Below, piece by piece: positions 32,026-41,270 of a stretch of 64,000 bases of DNA. Below the pieces are notes generated by a model. It had not been told where the DNA came from. It was given only the letters and a program-made list of their open reading frames with translations, and made no database searches. The stretch comes from Flavicella sp963932955 (lineage in GTDB: Bacteria; Bacteroidota; Bacteroidia; Flavobacteriales; Flavobacteriaceae). The stretch covers positions 1-64,000 of the forward strand of contig CAWVRK010000005.1 in NCBI GenBank assembly GCA_963932955.1, read 5' to 3'. The translations under genes and the position numbers were made by a program. Position 1 is the first letter of the stretch. Every line of letters starts with the position of its first letter.

Positions 32026-32757
32026 ATGGAAAATACCGCAATCATCACAGGAGGGAGCAGTGGCATTGGAAAAGCCTTGACTGAACTCTATGTACAAAAT
32101 GGCTACCAAGTCTACACCCTTTCAAGATCGCTTGTGAGCGATTCCAAAAACCCCATATGTATTTCTGCTGATTTGTCAAAAACCACAGAAACCTCCAAAG
32201 CCATCACTGGCATCCTAGATCTTATAGACACTGATAAACTAAAAAACTTTGTCTTAATCAACAATGCAGGTACGTTGGGACCACTCACAACTATCGAACA
32301 GCAATCGAGTGAAGCCATTCGACACACCCTACACACCAATTTGACAGCTCCAATGATTTTGACGGCCATATGTCTCCAAAAGCTAGCAAACACCCACTGT
32401 TCCAAAAGAGTGCTAAACATCTCTTCAGGAGCTGCAGCAAAACCCTACGACGGATGGACGGGATATTGTGCTTCGAAAGCAGGGTTGGACATGCTTACCA
32501 AAACGGTGGCTCTGGAACAAGAGCACTTGGAGAATGGCGCAAAAATAAGTGCTGTCTATCCAGGAGTTGTAGAAACGGAAATGCAAGTCACATTGAGAAA
32601 AGCTTCGAAAACAGCCTTTAGAAATGCACAACGATTTGTCGACTTGAAAAAAGAAAACAAATTGTATTCCCCTGAATTTGTCGCCAATAAAATCTTAGAA
32701 CTCGATACACGAGGACTATTAAAAAATGGTGAAATTGTGGATATTCGAAATTTGTAA
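32026..32757 (+). CDS. Short-chain dehydrogenase/reductase
   Basis: Encodes 243 residues. The Rossmann fold is classical: TGGSSGIGKAL for NAD(P), LINNAG, and the catalytic Ser with YCASKAG for the Tyr-x-x-x-Lys pair. The C-terminal VYPGVVETEMQV is the usual substrate-loop region. Size and the C-terminal helix resemble sepiapterin- and benzil-reductase-like SDRs, though the position after a glycosyltransferase might suggest a sugar or lipid substrate. Function beyond NAD(P)-dependent carbonyl/alcohol interconversion is not assigned. It converges on the CCG-domain gene with 2 bases between stops. Confidence 0.85.
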   Translation: MENTAIITGGSSGIGKALTELYVQNGYQVYTLSRSLVSDSKNPICISADLSKTTETSKAITGILDLIDTDKLKNFVLINNAGTLGPLTTIEQQSSEAIRHTLHTNLTAPMILTAICLQKLANTHCSKRVLNISSGAAAKPYDGWTGYCASKAGLDMLTKTVALEQEHLENGAKISAVYPGVVETEMQVTLRKASKTAFRNAQRFVDLKKENKLYSPEFVANKILELDTRGLLKNGEIVDIRNL

Positions 32758-32759
32758 CA

Positions 32760-33539
32760 CTACAAATCTTGCGCATTGGCAATCATCTCAACAATGTCCA
32801 TGACTTCCACACTCCCCTCTTTCTCTTTGTTTTTGACGCCGTCTGTGAGCATCGTTTTACAGAATGGACAGCCTGTGGCAATGATCTCTGGTTGGATTTG
32901 CAATGCTTCTTCGGTGCGCAATAGATTGATTTCTTGATTGCCTTTTTCAGCATCTTTAAACATTTGTGCTCCTCCAGCTCCGCAACACAATCCATTGCTT
33001 TTGCAACGTTTCATCTCTACCAATTCAACTTCGAGTTTTTGAATCAGATCTCTTGGTGCTTCGTATACTTCGTTGGCGCGTCCCAAATAACAAGGGTCGT
33101 GAAAGGTGATTCTTTTTCCTTTGTATTGCCCCCCTTCAATGGTCAAGCGCCCATCTGATAGCAGCGATTTTAAAAACTGTGTATGGTGCATGACCTCATA
33201 AGAACCGCCCAATTCGGGGTATTCATTTTTAATTGTATTGAAGCAGTGGGGACAGGCTGTGACAATTTTTTTCACCTCGTAGGCATTCAGCACTTCGATA
33301 TTTGTCATCGCTTGCATTTGAAACAAAAACTCATTTCCAGAACGCTTTGCAGGATCCCCCGTACAGGTTTCTTCGGTTCCAAGGACAGCAAAATCGACTT
33401 TTGCACGGTTTAAAATTTGCACAAATGCTTTGGTTACTTTCTTCGCTCTGTCGTCAAAACTTCCCGCACAGCCGACCCAAAAAAGTACTTCGGGTTGTTT
33501 TCCTTGAGCCGTCATTTCTGCCATTGTTGGTACATTCAT
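32760..33539 (-). CDS. CCG-domain Fe-S oxidoreductase subunit (HdrB-like)
   Basis: Encodes 259 residues with two CCG domains. The first holds FWVGCAGSFDDRAKKV and ETCTGDPAKRSGNEFLFQ with CPHCFNT, and the second CYLGRANEVYEAP and LCCGAGGAQMFKD with CPFCKTML. These Cys clusters bind non-cubane or [4Fe-4S] centres as in HdrB and the GlpC/LldE-type proteins. It lies 86 bases downstream of a membrane protein with two ferredoxin-type clusters on the same strand. Together they probably form a membrane-linked electron-transfer complex. Its redox partners are not shown by the sequence; ETF or quinone are candidates. Confidence 0.88.
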   Translation of the reverse strand: MNVPTMAEMTAQGKQPEVLFWVGCAGSFDDRAKKVTKAFVQILNRAKVDFAVLGTEETCTGDPAKRSGNEFLFQMQAMTNIEVLNAYEVKKIVTACPHCFNTIKNEYPELGGSYEVMHHTQFLKSLLSDGRLTIEGGQYKGKRITFHDPCYLGRANEVYEAPRDLIQKLEVELVEMKRCKSNGLCCGAGGAQMFKDAEKGNQEINLLRTEEALQIQPEIIATGCPFCKTMLTDGVKNKEKEGSVEVMDIVEMIANAQDL

Positions 33540-33625
33540 CGTGTCTTGGTTAGGTTACAGTACAACTGTAAGGTTTGTTCTAATTGTCGTTTGAAGGTGT
33601 TCCTTCGTGTTCAGCTGCTGCGTTT

Positions 33626-34927
33626 TCAAGATTCCTCTTTCCAATTCAAGCGGTCCTGCTGATTGAATTGCCAAGGAGCGCCGTTGTTTTCGATATTGGA
33701 CATCATCGCATTGAGTTCTTGAGGCGCTGCAGATTCTTCCATGACCAGGTATTGCCGCATGTCCATGATGATGGACAGGGGATCGATGTTGACAGGGCAT
33801 TCTTCAACACAGGCATTGCAACTGGTACATGCCCAAAGCTCTTCAGGACTGATGTAATCCTTGAGCAGTTGTTTGCCATCGTCTTTGAAAACTCCCTGGT
33901 TGGCATCGGTGTTTTTTCCTACTTCCTCCAAACGATCTCGTGTTTTCATCATGATGGCCCTAGGAGACAATTCTTTTCCTGTTTGATTTGCAGGACAAAC
34001 CGTACTACAACGTCCACATTCTGTACACGTATAGGCGTTCATCAGTTGAACCCAATTGAGATCTTGTACATCACTGGCACCAAACTTTTCTGGTTCAGAA
34101 GTCTCTTCAGGCACGGCGTAAGGATCTGCATTGGGATCCATCATGGTTTTCACTTCTTTGCGAACTGTTTTGTTGTTCTCAAACTTCCCTTTGGCCTCCA
34201 AATTGGCGTAAAAGGTGTTGGGAAAGGCCAAAAGGATGTGAAGGTGCTTGGAATAGTAGAGGTAATTCAAAAAGAGTAGAATCCCCGAAATGTGCAACCA
34301 CCAAGCTGTTCTTTCGATCAAATGAAGCGAACTCTCCGAAAAAGAAGCAAAAAGAGGCGCTATGAATTGACTGATTGGATTGCCCGCATCCATGGCCTGG
34401 AAGGAATGGTCAGTCGCATTCATGGTCAAAAACAAGCCCATCAAAACCACCTCAAAATACAGGATGATGTTCCCATCGCTTTTGGGCCAAGAGGTCATCT
34501 CTTTGCTCCAGAAACGTTTGACTTTTACCAGATTTCTACGTGCCCAAAATACGCCCACAGCAAACAAAACCAGCACTGCCAGAATTTCAAAGGTGCCAAT
34601 TAAAAAACCATAAAAAGAAATCCAACTGGAAAAAAGTCGGTGCGTACCAAGTAGGCCGTCTAAAATAATTTCTAGAACTTCGATGTTGATAATGACAAAA
34701 CCGATGTAAACCACCAAGTGTAAGATGCCCGCTACTGGACGTCTCACCATTTTTGATTGCCCTAGTGCGATTCGAAACATGTTTTTCCATCGTTCCTTGG
34801 AGCGATCGTTTCGGCTTGCGGGTTTCCCCATCAAAATGTTGCGGCGAAGTTTTTGAATATTTTTCACAAAAAAACCAATTCCAACGGTACATAGAATTGC
34901 AAAAAGCAGGTTGGGAATGTAGTGCAT
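33626..34927 (-). CDS. Membrane Fe-S oxidoreductase with two 4Fe-4S clusters
   Basis: Encodes 433 residues. The N-terminal half has about four or five membrane helices (YIPNLLFAILCTVGIGFFV, VAGILHLVVYIGFVIINIEV and GFLIGTFEILAVLVLFAVGVF are visible), possibly a cytochrome-b-like quinone-side domain. The C-terminal half has two [4Fe-4S] motifs: CTECGRCSTVCPANQTG and CTSCNACVEECPVNID. This architecture resembles HdrC/GlpC fused to a membrane anchor. Two ATGs are possible (34927 and 34933); 34927 is chosen as it starts at MHYIPNLLF. It precedes the CCG-domain protein. Confidence 0.88.
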   Translation of the reverse strand: MHYIPNLLFAILCTVGIGFFVKNIQKLRRNILMGKPASRNDRSKERWKNMFRIALGQSKMVRRPVAGILHLVVYIGFVIINIEVLEIILDGLLGTHRLFSSWISFYGFLIGTFEILAVLVLFAVGVFWARRNLVKVKRFWSKEMTSWPKSDGNIILYFEVVLMGLFLTMNATDHSFQAMDAGNPISQFIAPLFASFSESSLHLIERTAWWLHISGILLFLNYLYYSKHLHILLAFPNTFYANLEAKGKFENNKTVRKEVKTMMDPNADPYAVPEETSEPEKFGASDVQDLNWVQLMNAYTCTECGRCSTVCPANQTGKELSPRAIMMKTRDRLEEVGKNTDANQGVFKDDGKQLLKDYISPEELWACTSCNACVEECPVNIDPLSIIMDMRQYLVMEESAAPQELNAMMSNIENNGAPWQFNQQDRLNWKEES

Positions 34928-35002
34928 TGTCATTCGTTTTTGGCTTGGGAGTTAAGTGTTCAAATTGTTGTTTTTCGATATTTACTTTGGGATGGCTATT
35001 GA

Positions 35003-35030
35003 AAAAAAGTTAGGTGGCTCCTGCCTACCT
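35003..35030 (-). terminator. Hairpin terminator overlapping the MCE gene stop codon
   Basis: The minus strand folds AGGT(A)GGC-AGGA-GCCACCT followed by AAC and a run of seven T. The stem includes the last bases of the MCE stop codon, so the transcript would end right after the gene. Confidence 0.6.
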
Positions 35031-35997
35031 ACTTTTCCAACGGCATTGACAACGTATCTTGGTATTCTTTTTCTTTCTTCCCAAAAAGCGAAAAATGGAC
35101 AAATCGCTTTGGATGTAACTTTACATCTTTTAACAAGGCTTCCAGTTCTTTGGTCGCATTGTTCAGATTGTCGTACACCGCATCGTCGTTGATCAATTTT
35201 CCAAGGGTTCCTTTTCCATTGTTGATTCCAGTTGTCAAACTTTCGATGCCCTGAAGCGTCGTTGCTATTTTTTGAGCCAAAAGCTGCACATTGACTTGTG
35301 CCAAGGAGTCGGAGAATCTTTCTAAGTTTTCTGTAATTTTTTCAACGTTTTGGAGGGTCCGGGTGACATTTTCTTTGTTGAGCACTAGCAATTCATCAGC
35401 GTGTTTGGTGATTTCATTAAGGTTGGCCATGGTCAGATCCAAATTTTTGATGGTAGATTTGATACGGATTTTCGACTCGTCATCAATCACGGTATTGAGA
35501 TGTACCAAAAGAGAATCTGCACTGACAATTACATTCTCTAATTTTGCTTGCAGTGGATTTAGTTTTTCCTCCACTGATGAAAAAATATCCGATTCTATTT
35601 CTCCATTCAAGAAGTCTCCAGGAACGGCATTTTCTCCTTCGTATGAAGGCACAATGGCAAGGGATTTACCGCCCATTAAACTAGCACTGTAGATTTTAGC
35701 GATGCTGTTTATTGAAAACTCAAAATCGTGCTCCACACTAAATTCTACTTTCAAAGCTCCTTTTTTATCGGGTGCCGTATTGAAAGAGATGTCCACTACC
35801 TTTCCAACTTCATAACCATTCACAGTAACCACGCTGGCAGTATTGAGCCCTTGTACGTTGTTGTATTCTGTAAAGAACGTATTGGAAGGTCCATCAAACA
35901 GATTGTGTCCTTTGAGGTAATTGTAGCCCCAAATAAAAAGTGCTATCACGGCGATGACAAAAACACCTGTTTTGAATTCTCTTGAGATATGGATCAT
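35029..35997 (-). CDS. MCE/MlaD-family lipid transport protein
   Basis: Encodes 322 residues. One N-terminal membrane helix (EFKTGVFVIAVIALFIWGYN, part) anchors it to the inner membrane. A single MCE domain follows (about 40-120): NVQGLNTASVVTVNGYEVGK, then a long helical C-terminus with repeated Asn/Leu/Glu heptads (LNEITKHADELLVLNKENV), suggesting a coiled coil in the periplasm. Such proteins bridge inner and outer membranes for lipid transport, as MlaD does. Partner ATPase and permease genes are not next to it. The ATG at 35997 is preferred to the upstream one because homologues begin near SREFKTG. It is 57 bases downstream of the amidase gene. Confidence 0.88.
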   Translation of the reverse strand: MIHISREFKTGVFVIAVIALFIWGYNYLKGHNLFDGPSNTFFTEYNNVQGLNTASVVTVNGYEVGKVVDISFNTAPDKKGALKVEFSVEHDFEFSINSIAKIYSASLMGGKSLAIVPSYEGENAVPGDFLNGEIESDIFSSVEEKLNPLQAKLENVIVSADSLLVHLNTVIDDESKIRIKSTIKNLDLTMANLNEITKHADELLVLNKENVTRTLQNVEKITENLERFSDSLAQVNVQLLAQKIATTLQGIESLTTGINNGKGTLGKLINDDAVYDNLNNATKELEALLKDVKLHPKRFVHFSLFGKKEKEYQDTLSMPLEK

Positions 35998-36054
35998 AGA
36001 CAAAAATTTAAGGAACAAATTTACTAATTATTTGTGTGAGTAAAAACTATTGGC

Positions 36055-37173
36055 TCAATTTATCACTTCTGAAACGGGTACTCTGATGCCATTTTTAAAA
36101 GCAGTGACAAATGCAGATACATAGCCTTTTTTCTTAGCGATCTTTAATTGTTGTTTGCACTTTTCATAGCTATCTGTCTTTCCGATGTAATATTTATAAA
36201 GGCCCGAAACAAGAATTCTTTCCACACCTTTTAAACCTTTGAAATTGTAACTTTCTGTACTTACTTTTGACTTCCCAGAAGCGATCTGAACTTTGAAATA
36301 AACGCCATCGGTAGAAAGTTTTTTTGTTGCCGGAACTTGCATCGATGCATCAACAATGGGCACGTTGTTTACCTTGATGTTTTGTATGTGTGTAATGATT
36401 GCTTTTGAAATGGCAGAGGCCATGTCGGCTTTTCCTCTTTTAGAATGGAGGTAAGCCCCTTCTTTTTTGTTGGTCAAAAAACCCGTCTCTATCAAAACAC
36501 TCGGCATGTAAGTTTGATGCAACACTACAAAACCTGCTTGCTTCACTCCCCGATCAGTTCTTCTAAAAGTGTTTTTAAAATTGTTTTGGACTGCAGTCGC
36601 TAAGGAAAGGCTCTTGTCTAAATTCTCCTCCTGTTCCAAGTTGAGTCCGATAACCGATTGAGGTGAATTGGGATCAAATCCACGGTATTTCTCTTGGTAA
36701 TTGTCTTCCAAAAGAATTACTTCATTCTCGGCTTTTGCCACTTCAAAATTGCGTTGGTTGGCATGTAATCCCAATACCCAAGTTTCGGAACCAGAGGCCT
36801 GAGAATTGTGAGCATTGCAATGTACCGAGACGAATAAATCGGCATCCGCCTTGTTGGCGATGCGTCCTCGTTCCCACAAATCGACAAATTTGTCTTTTTT
36901 TCGGGTATAAATGACTTTGAAATCTTTTTTCTTCTCCAAGATAGCACCCACCCTGAGAACAATGTCCAGGGCAATTTCCTTTTCCTTGTATTTGCGAAAA
37001 CCTATTTTACCGGGATCTTTTCCTCCATGCCCCGCATCCAACACAACGGTGTGTACTTTTTTTTGAGCAAAAGCGATGTTGCTTGTAAAAAAGAACTGAA
37101 GAAAAGCCAAACAAACAAACGCCTGAAGCAGTTTGCTATTAATTTTAGGCGTTTGTGCCAAGTTCGTCAACAT
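36055..37173 (-). CDS. N-acetylmuramoyl-L-alanine amidase (Ami_3) with C-terminal SPOR-like domain
   Basis: Encodes 372 residues. A signal peptide (about 1-36, ending FTSNIAFAQ) exports it to the periplasm, where it cuts the lactyl-peptide bond of peptidoglycan at division. The zinc amidase has TVVLDAGHGGKDPGKIG, SVHCNAHNSQASGSETWVLGL and SVLIETGFLTNKKE. A C-terminal part (about 285-372: FKVQIASGKSKVS, RILVSGLYKYYIGKTDS) looks like a SPOR domain that targets septal peptidoglycan. The gene diverges from lptD with very closely spaced 5' ends. Confidence 0.93.
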   Translation of the reverse strand: MLTNLAQTPKINSKLLQAFVCLAFLQFFFTSNIAFAQKKVHTVVLDAGHGGKDPGKIGFRKYKEKEIALDIVLRVGAILEKKKDFKVIYTRKKDKFVDLWERGRIANKADADLFVSVHCNAHNSQASGSETWVLGLHANQRNFEVAKAENEVILLEDNYQEKYRGFDPNSPQSVIGLNLEQEENLDKSLSLATAVQNNFKNTFRRTDRGVKQAGFVVLHQTYMPSVLIETGFLTNKKEGAYLHSKRGKADMASAISKAIITHIQNIKVNNVPIVDASMQVPATKKLSTDGVYFKVQIASGKSKVSTESYNFKGLKGVERILVSGLYKYYIGKTDSYEKCKQQLKIAKKKGYVSAFVTAFKNGIRVPVSEVIN

Positions 37174-37181
37174 TTTTTGAG

Positions 37182-37189
37182 TAATTTTG
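37182..37189 (+). promoter_or_regulatory. Promoter -7 element for lptD
   Basis: TAATTTTG, a full TAnnTTTG match, 14 bases before the TTG at 37204. No good -33 TTTG at 19-20 bases was seen. Confidence 0.5.
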
Positions 37190-37203
37190 AAATCTTATCG
37201 GCA

Positions 37204-39936
37204 TTGAAAATCAACAAGGCCCTTTGCACAAAAATAGCACATAAAGCATTGCGAACAAATTTAAACCACATACTTTTCATTTTCAGCTTCCTGTGCTTTG
37301 GACTCCAAACGGCCGTTGCACAAGAAGAACCTATCCCCACCCCCTCTGCAGAAATCAGAAATCTCAAATTTGAAGTTCCTTCTGCAAATTTAAAACCGGT
37401 TCAAAAAGACAGTATTGCAACAGATATCTTGCCTGCAAAGGAGGCCATTGATGCCATCATTAGCCATAGCGCGAAAGACTATATCTTGGAGGATGTGGCT
37501 CGGAAAACAATTCTTTTGTACGACGGTGCAGAAATCTTCTACAAAGACATCGTCATCAAAGCAGGAAGCATCTCGATTGATTACAATAAAAATTTACTGC
37601 GAGCAAAAGGGATTTTAGACAGCATCGGCAGCTATTCACAGCTGCCAGAATTCAAACAGGGAGGAGAAGAATCTACGCAAGACTCCATCGTCTTCAACTT
37701 CAAAACAGAAAAAGCACTGATCTACGGATTGAAAACCTCGCAAAACGGTATCATCACCTTGGGCGAAAAGACAAAAAAGGTAAACGATTCGACAATTTTT
37801 GTAAGAAACATTCGATTCACTACCTCCGACAAAAAGAATCCCGATTATTATTTGGTGACTAAAAAAGCCAAAATCGTCCCTAATAAAAAAATCATTGTAG
37901 GATCTACAAATTTGGTGATCGCAGATGTGCCCACTCCAATTGTGCTGCCTTTTGGGTATTTGCCAATGACCACTTCGAAAACTTCCGGATTTATTGTTCC
38001 TGCCTATGGAGAATCGAATAACCAAGGCTTCTTTCTGCAAAATGGGGGCTATTATTTTGCGGGCAATGATTATTTTGATTTGACAGTTCTTGGCGATTTT
38101 TATTCGAACAGCAGTTGGGGATTTCGAACAGAATCCTCTTATAAAAGACGCTACAAATATTCTGGAAGGATGTCTTTTCGCCTTGAAAATTTGATTTACG
38201 GCATCAAAGGATTTGACGACTATAGCAAGCGAAGAAATTTCAACATCCGCTGGTCACATTCCCAAGATTCTAAATCCAACCCAAATGCAAGGCTTTCTGC
38301 GTCGGTCAATCTAGGGAGTAGCAAGTATTACCGGGAGTCTTTGAACCAATTGAACAATTCCCAAACGCTTACGAACACCTTGAGTTCCTCGATCTCGTAT
38401 TATAGAAAGTTTGTAGACACTCCATTTAACTTGTCCGTGACGGCTTCTCATTCTCAAAATACCAATACAGAAATCATCAGCATGTCTTTGCCTTCACTTC
38501 AGTTGAACATGAATCGTATTTATCCTTTTGCACCCAAGTCGGGGAGCAAAAAAAATGCCCTTCAAAAGATCGGCTTGAATTATTCTTTGAGAGGAGACAA
38601 CAGAATTACCACAACTGAAGACGAATTCTTTTCTAAAAAAATGTTTGACGAAGCGAAATCGGGGATGCAACACACCGCATCGCTGAGTACAAACATGAAG
38701 CTCCTAAAGTACTTTACCTTGTCGCCAAATATCAATTTTAAAGAAACTTGGTACTTCAAGTCGATTGAAAAAAACTACGATGCCGGTGCTCAAGAGGTTG
38801 TAACAGACACCTTGAATGGATTCAAGGCATTTCGAGAATATGCTGCAGGAGTCTCTATTTCTACAAATATCTACGGGATGTTTAAGTTCAATGGAAAACG
38901 ACTCAAAGCTATTCGTCACACGATTCGTCCCTCTATTTCCTATAATTACAAACCTGATTTTAGTTTTTATTTCAAGGAAGTACAACAAAGTGCAGATCCA
39001 CAAGATGTCAAATTGTACTCCGCTTTTGACAATGGAATTTATGGAACTCCTTCAAAAAATCTTTCCAATTCGATTGGCTTTTCAATCGCCAACAACTTGG
39101 AAGCCAAAGTACGCCCGAAAGAGGGATCTGAAGATAAAGAGGATAAAAAAATAAAAATAGTAAACAATTTGAACCTTTCGTCAAGCTACAACATTGCCGC
39201 AGACAGTTTGCGATGGAGCCCTGTAAATCTGAGTGCGGGGACCCAATTGTTTCGAAAAAAACTAAGCGTCAACATGGGAGCTTCTTTAGATCCTTATGCC
39301 CTCAATGCCAATGGAAGGAGGTACAACACTTTTAACATTCACAACAACGGTAGTTTGTTCCGATTGACCCGAGCCAACCTTACCATGAGCTATTCAATCT
39401 CAAGCAAAGACTTCAAAAAAAACAAATCGGAGGACAAAGAGGAGGAGTCAAACATGGACAATGTGCAAAACACAGACCTATTTGGCAAAAATTTGACACG
39501 TAATTTTGACGAGCGAGATGCGCTCGACCAAGAAGCCGTCAATTCTGAAAACAAAGCTGAGAAAGTGAAGGAAGACAAAGAAGTAGCGCTTTACGAAAAT
39601 GCAATGCCGTGGTCCTTGCGAATGTCCTACTCCAGCACCTATTCCAACAGCAATCGACAAGATGAAATTTCCAACAACACTTTGATGTTTTCAGGAGACA
39701 TTGAACTGACGCCCAAATGGAAGGTGGGCGCCTCTTCAGGGTACGATATTAAAAACCATGGATTCACCTACACGCAACTTCGTTTTTCGAGAGATCTGGA
39801 TAGTTGGAAGTTGAATTTCAATTGGGTGCCCTTCGGCAGGAGGACATCGTATTATTTCTTTATCGGAGTAAAATCGGCTTTCTTAAGTGACCTGAAATGG
39901 GAAAAAAGAAATGCACCTGACCGGCGTTTATTTTAA
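37204..39936 (+). CDS. lptD: LPS-assembly outer-membrane protein LptD
   Basis: Encodes about 910 residues, the outer-membrane translocon that places LPS on the cell surface. After a signal peptide (LFIFSFLCFGLQTAVAQ) come an OstA/LptA-like beta-jellyroll (about 60-200: VARKTILLYDGAEIFYKDIV) and a large barrel with many alternating Tyr/Ser/Asn strands. The signature PIVLPFGYLPMTTSKTSGF fits LptD. The reading frame continues far upstream without ATG. TTG at 37204 (MKINKALCTKIAHKALRTN) or TTG at 37249 (MRTNLNHILF) both give a signal peptide. 37204 is preferred for its basic N-region and promoter spacing, but this is uncertain. LptE is not in this window. Confidence 0.9.
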   Translation: MKINKALCTKIAHKALRTNLNHILFIFSFLCFGLQTAVAQEEPIPTPSAEIRNLKFEVPSANLKPVQKDSIATDILPAKEAIDAIISHSAKDYILEDVARKTILLYDGAEIFYKDIVIKAGSISIDYNKNLLRAKGILDSIGSYSQLPEFKQGGEESTQDSIVFNFKTEKALIYGLKTSQNGIITLGEKTKKVNDSTIFVRNIRFTTSDKKNPDYYLVTKKAKIVPNKKIIVGSTNLVIADVPTPIVLPFGYLPMTTSKTSGFIVPAYGESNNQGFFLQNGGYYFAGNDYFDLTVLGDFYSNSSWGFRTESSYKRRYKYSGRMSFRLENLIYGIKGFDDYSKRRNFNIRWSHSQDSKSNPNARLSASVNLGSSKYYRESLNQLNNSQTLTNTLSSSISYYRKFVDTPFNLSVTASHSQNTNTEIISMSLPSLQLNMNRIYPFAPKSGSKKNALQKIGLNYSLRGDNRITTTEDEFFSKKMFDEAKSGMQHTASLSTNMKLLKYFTLSPNINFKETWYFKSIEKNYDAGAQEVVTDTLNGFKAFREYAAGVSISTNIYGMFKFNGKRLKAIRHTIRPSISYNYKPDFSFYFKEVQQSADPQDVKLYSAFDNGIYGTPSKNLSNSIGFSIANNLEAKVRPKEGSEDKEDKKIKIVNNLNLSSSYNIAADSLRWSPVNLSAGTQLFRKKLSVNMGASLDPYALNANGRRYNTFNIHNNGSLFRLTRANLTMSYSISSKDFKKNKSEDKEEESNMDNVQNTDLFGKNLTRNFDERDALDQEAVNSENKAEKVKEDKEVALYENAMPWSLRMSYSSTYSNSNRQDEISNNTLMFSGDIELTPKWKVGASSGYDIKNHGFTYTQLRFSRDLDSWKLNFNWVPFGRRTSYYFFIGVKSAFLSDLKWEKRNAPDRRLF
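37229..37236 (-). promoter_or_regulatory. Promoter -7 element for the amidase gene
   Basis: Minus strand TATTTTTG, a full TAnnTTTG match, 55 bases upstream of the amidase ATG. It lies inside the 5' part of lptD, so the two divergent transcripts would overlap. Confidence 0.55.
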
Positions 39937-40014
39937 CTGAAAAAAGGACTTTATTATTTTTTTTTACCAATAAGATTAAGCAATTTTACAGCTGCAAACA
40001 AATACACTATTGAC

Positions 40015-41238
40015 ATGGAAAATGAGATCATTTTACTGAATGTTTCTGGACAAGACAAGCCGGGACTTACCTCGAGTTTGACAAAAGCATTGACCGAATA
40101 CGGTGCCAAAATTTTAGACATCGGACAGGCCAACATCCACAATACTTTGTCTTTGGGGATTTTGTTTGAAATCAAGAAAAATTCGAGTTCCGCACCGGTT
40201 TTGAAAGACCTATTGTTCAAATCCTACGAATTGGGAATAAATGCTAAATTCACGCCTGTTTCCATCGAAGAATACGAAGAATGGGTATCCTCCCAAGGTA
40301 AAAACAGGTATATCATCACATTGTTGGGTGAAAAGTTAGATGCCGAACAAATCTCTGCAGTGACCAGTGTGATTTCTGACATCAATTTGAACATTGATGC
40401 GATCAAACGCTTGACAGGTCGTATTTCTTTGGTGAAAAAAGAGGCATACCAAAGAGCCTCTATCCAATTATCTGTTCGAGGAGAGATCAAAGACAAAAGC
40501 TATGTGACGGCAAAACTTATGGAGATTTCTCACGATTTGGATGTTGACATCGCTTTTCAAGAAGACAATATTTTCCGACGCAACAGACGCTTGGTTTGTT
40601 TTGACATGGATTCTACCCTGATTCAAGCAGAAGTCATCGACAAATTGGCAGAATTGGCCGGTGTGGGAGACGAAGTGAAAGCAATCACCGAATCTGCCAT
40701 GCAAGGTGAAATTGATTTTAACGAAAGTTTTAAAAGACGCATGAGCTTGTTAAAAGGATTGAGCGAAGATGTGCTGCAAGAAGTTGCAGAAAACCTGCCC
40801 ATCACCAAAGGAGCGCATCGATTGATTTCCACTTTGAAAAGCTACGGTTTTAAAACAGCCATTTTATCCGGAGGATTTACCTATTTTGGAAAATACCTCC
40901 AAAAAGAACTAGGCATTGACTATGTGCATGCCAACCAACTAGAAATCAAAGACGGTGTTTTAACTGGGGGCTATCTCGGAGAAATCGTAGACGGAAATAA
41001 AAAGGCTGAATACCTGAAAGAAATTGCCGAAAAAGAAGGCATCGATATCAATCAGACGATTGCGGTTGGTGATGGTGCAAACGATTTGCCAATGATTGAT
41101 TTGGCCGGCTTGGGAATTGCTTTTCACGCCAAACCGAAAGTCAAAGAAAATGCGCAAAGTTCGATTTCCAGCATTGGACTGGATGGAGTACTGTATTTGT
41201 TGGGCTACCACGACAGGCATATTGACCTGATCGACTAA
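40015..41238 (+). CDS. serB: Phosphoserine phosphatase with N-terminal ACT domains
   Basis: Encodes 407 residues. Two ACT domains fill about residues 1-175 (VSGQDKPGLTSSLTKALTEY and YIITLLGEKLDAEQISAVTS), which in related enzymes sense serine. The HAD phosphatase follows: CFDMDSTLIQAEVIDKLAEL with catalytic Asp197 and Asp199, then KTAILSGGFTYFGKYLQKEL, and AVGDGANDLPMIDLAGLGIAF with the last metal-binding Asp pair. It makes L-serine from phosphoserine. ridA follows after 32 bases, so the two form a small operon related to serine metabolism. Confidence 0.95.
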   Translation: MENEIILLNVSGQDKPGLTSSLTKALTEYGAKILDIGQANIHNTLSLGILFEIKKNSSSAPVLKDLLFKSYELGINAKFTPVSIEEYEEWVSSQGKNRYIITLLGEKLDAEQISAVTSVISDINLNIDAIKRLTGRISLVKKEAYQRASIQLSVRGEIKDKSYVTAKLMEISHDLDVDIAFQEDNIFRRNRRLVCFDMDSTLIQAEVIDKLAELAGVGDEVKAITESAMQGEIDFNESFKRRMSLLKGLSEDVLQEVAENLPITKGAHRLISTLKSYGFKTAILSGGFTYFGKYLQKELGIDYVHANQLEIKDGVLTGGYLGEIVDGNKKAEYLKEIAEKEGIDINQTIAVGDGANDLPMIDLAGLGIAFHAKPKVKENAQSSISSIGLDGVLYLLGYHDRHIDLID

Positions 41239-41270
41239 TTCTCCTCTTGGATTTTAAAATCGAAAATCTC

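Noticed and set aside
33584..34279. 231-residue plus-strand frame opposite the membrane Fe-S gene
   Set aside because: Complement of the 4Fe-4S motifs and membrane segments; no plausible promoter or neighbours.
37027..37203. N-terminal extension of LptD beginning at ATG 37027
   Set aside because: It lies antisense within the amidase coding part, starts before the lptD promoter and would place a 90-residue prefix before the signal peptide.
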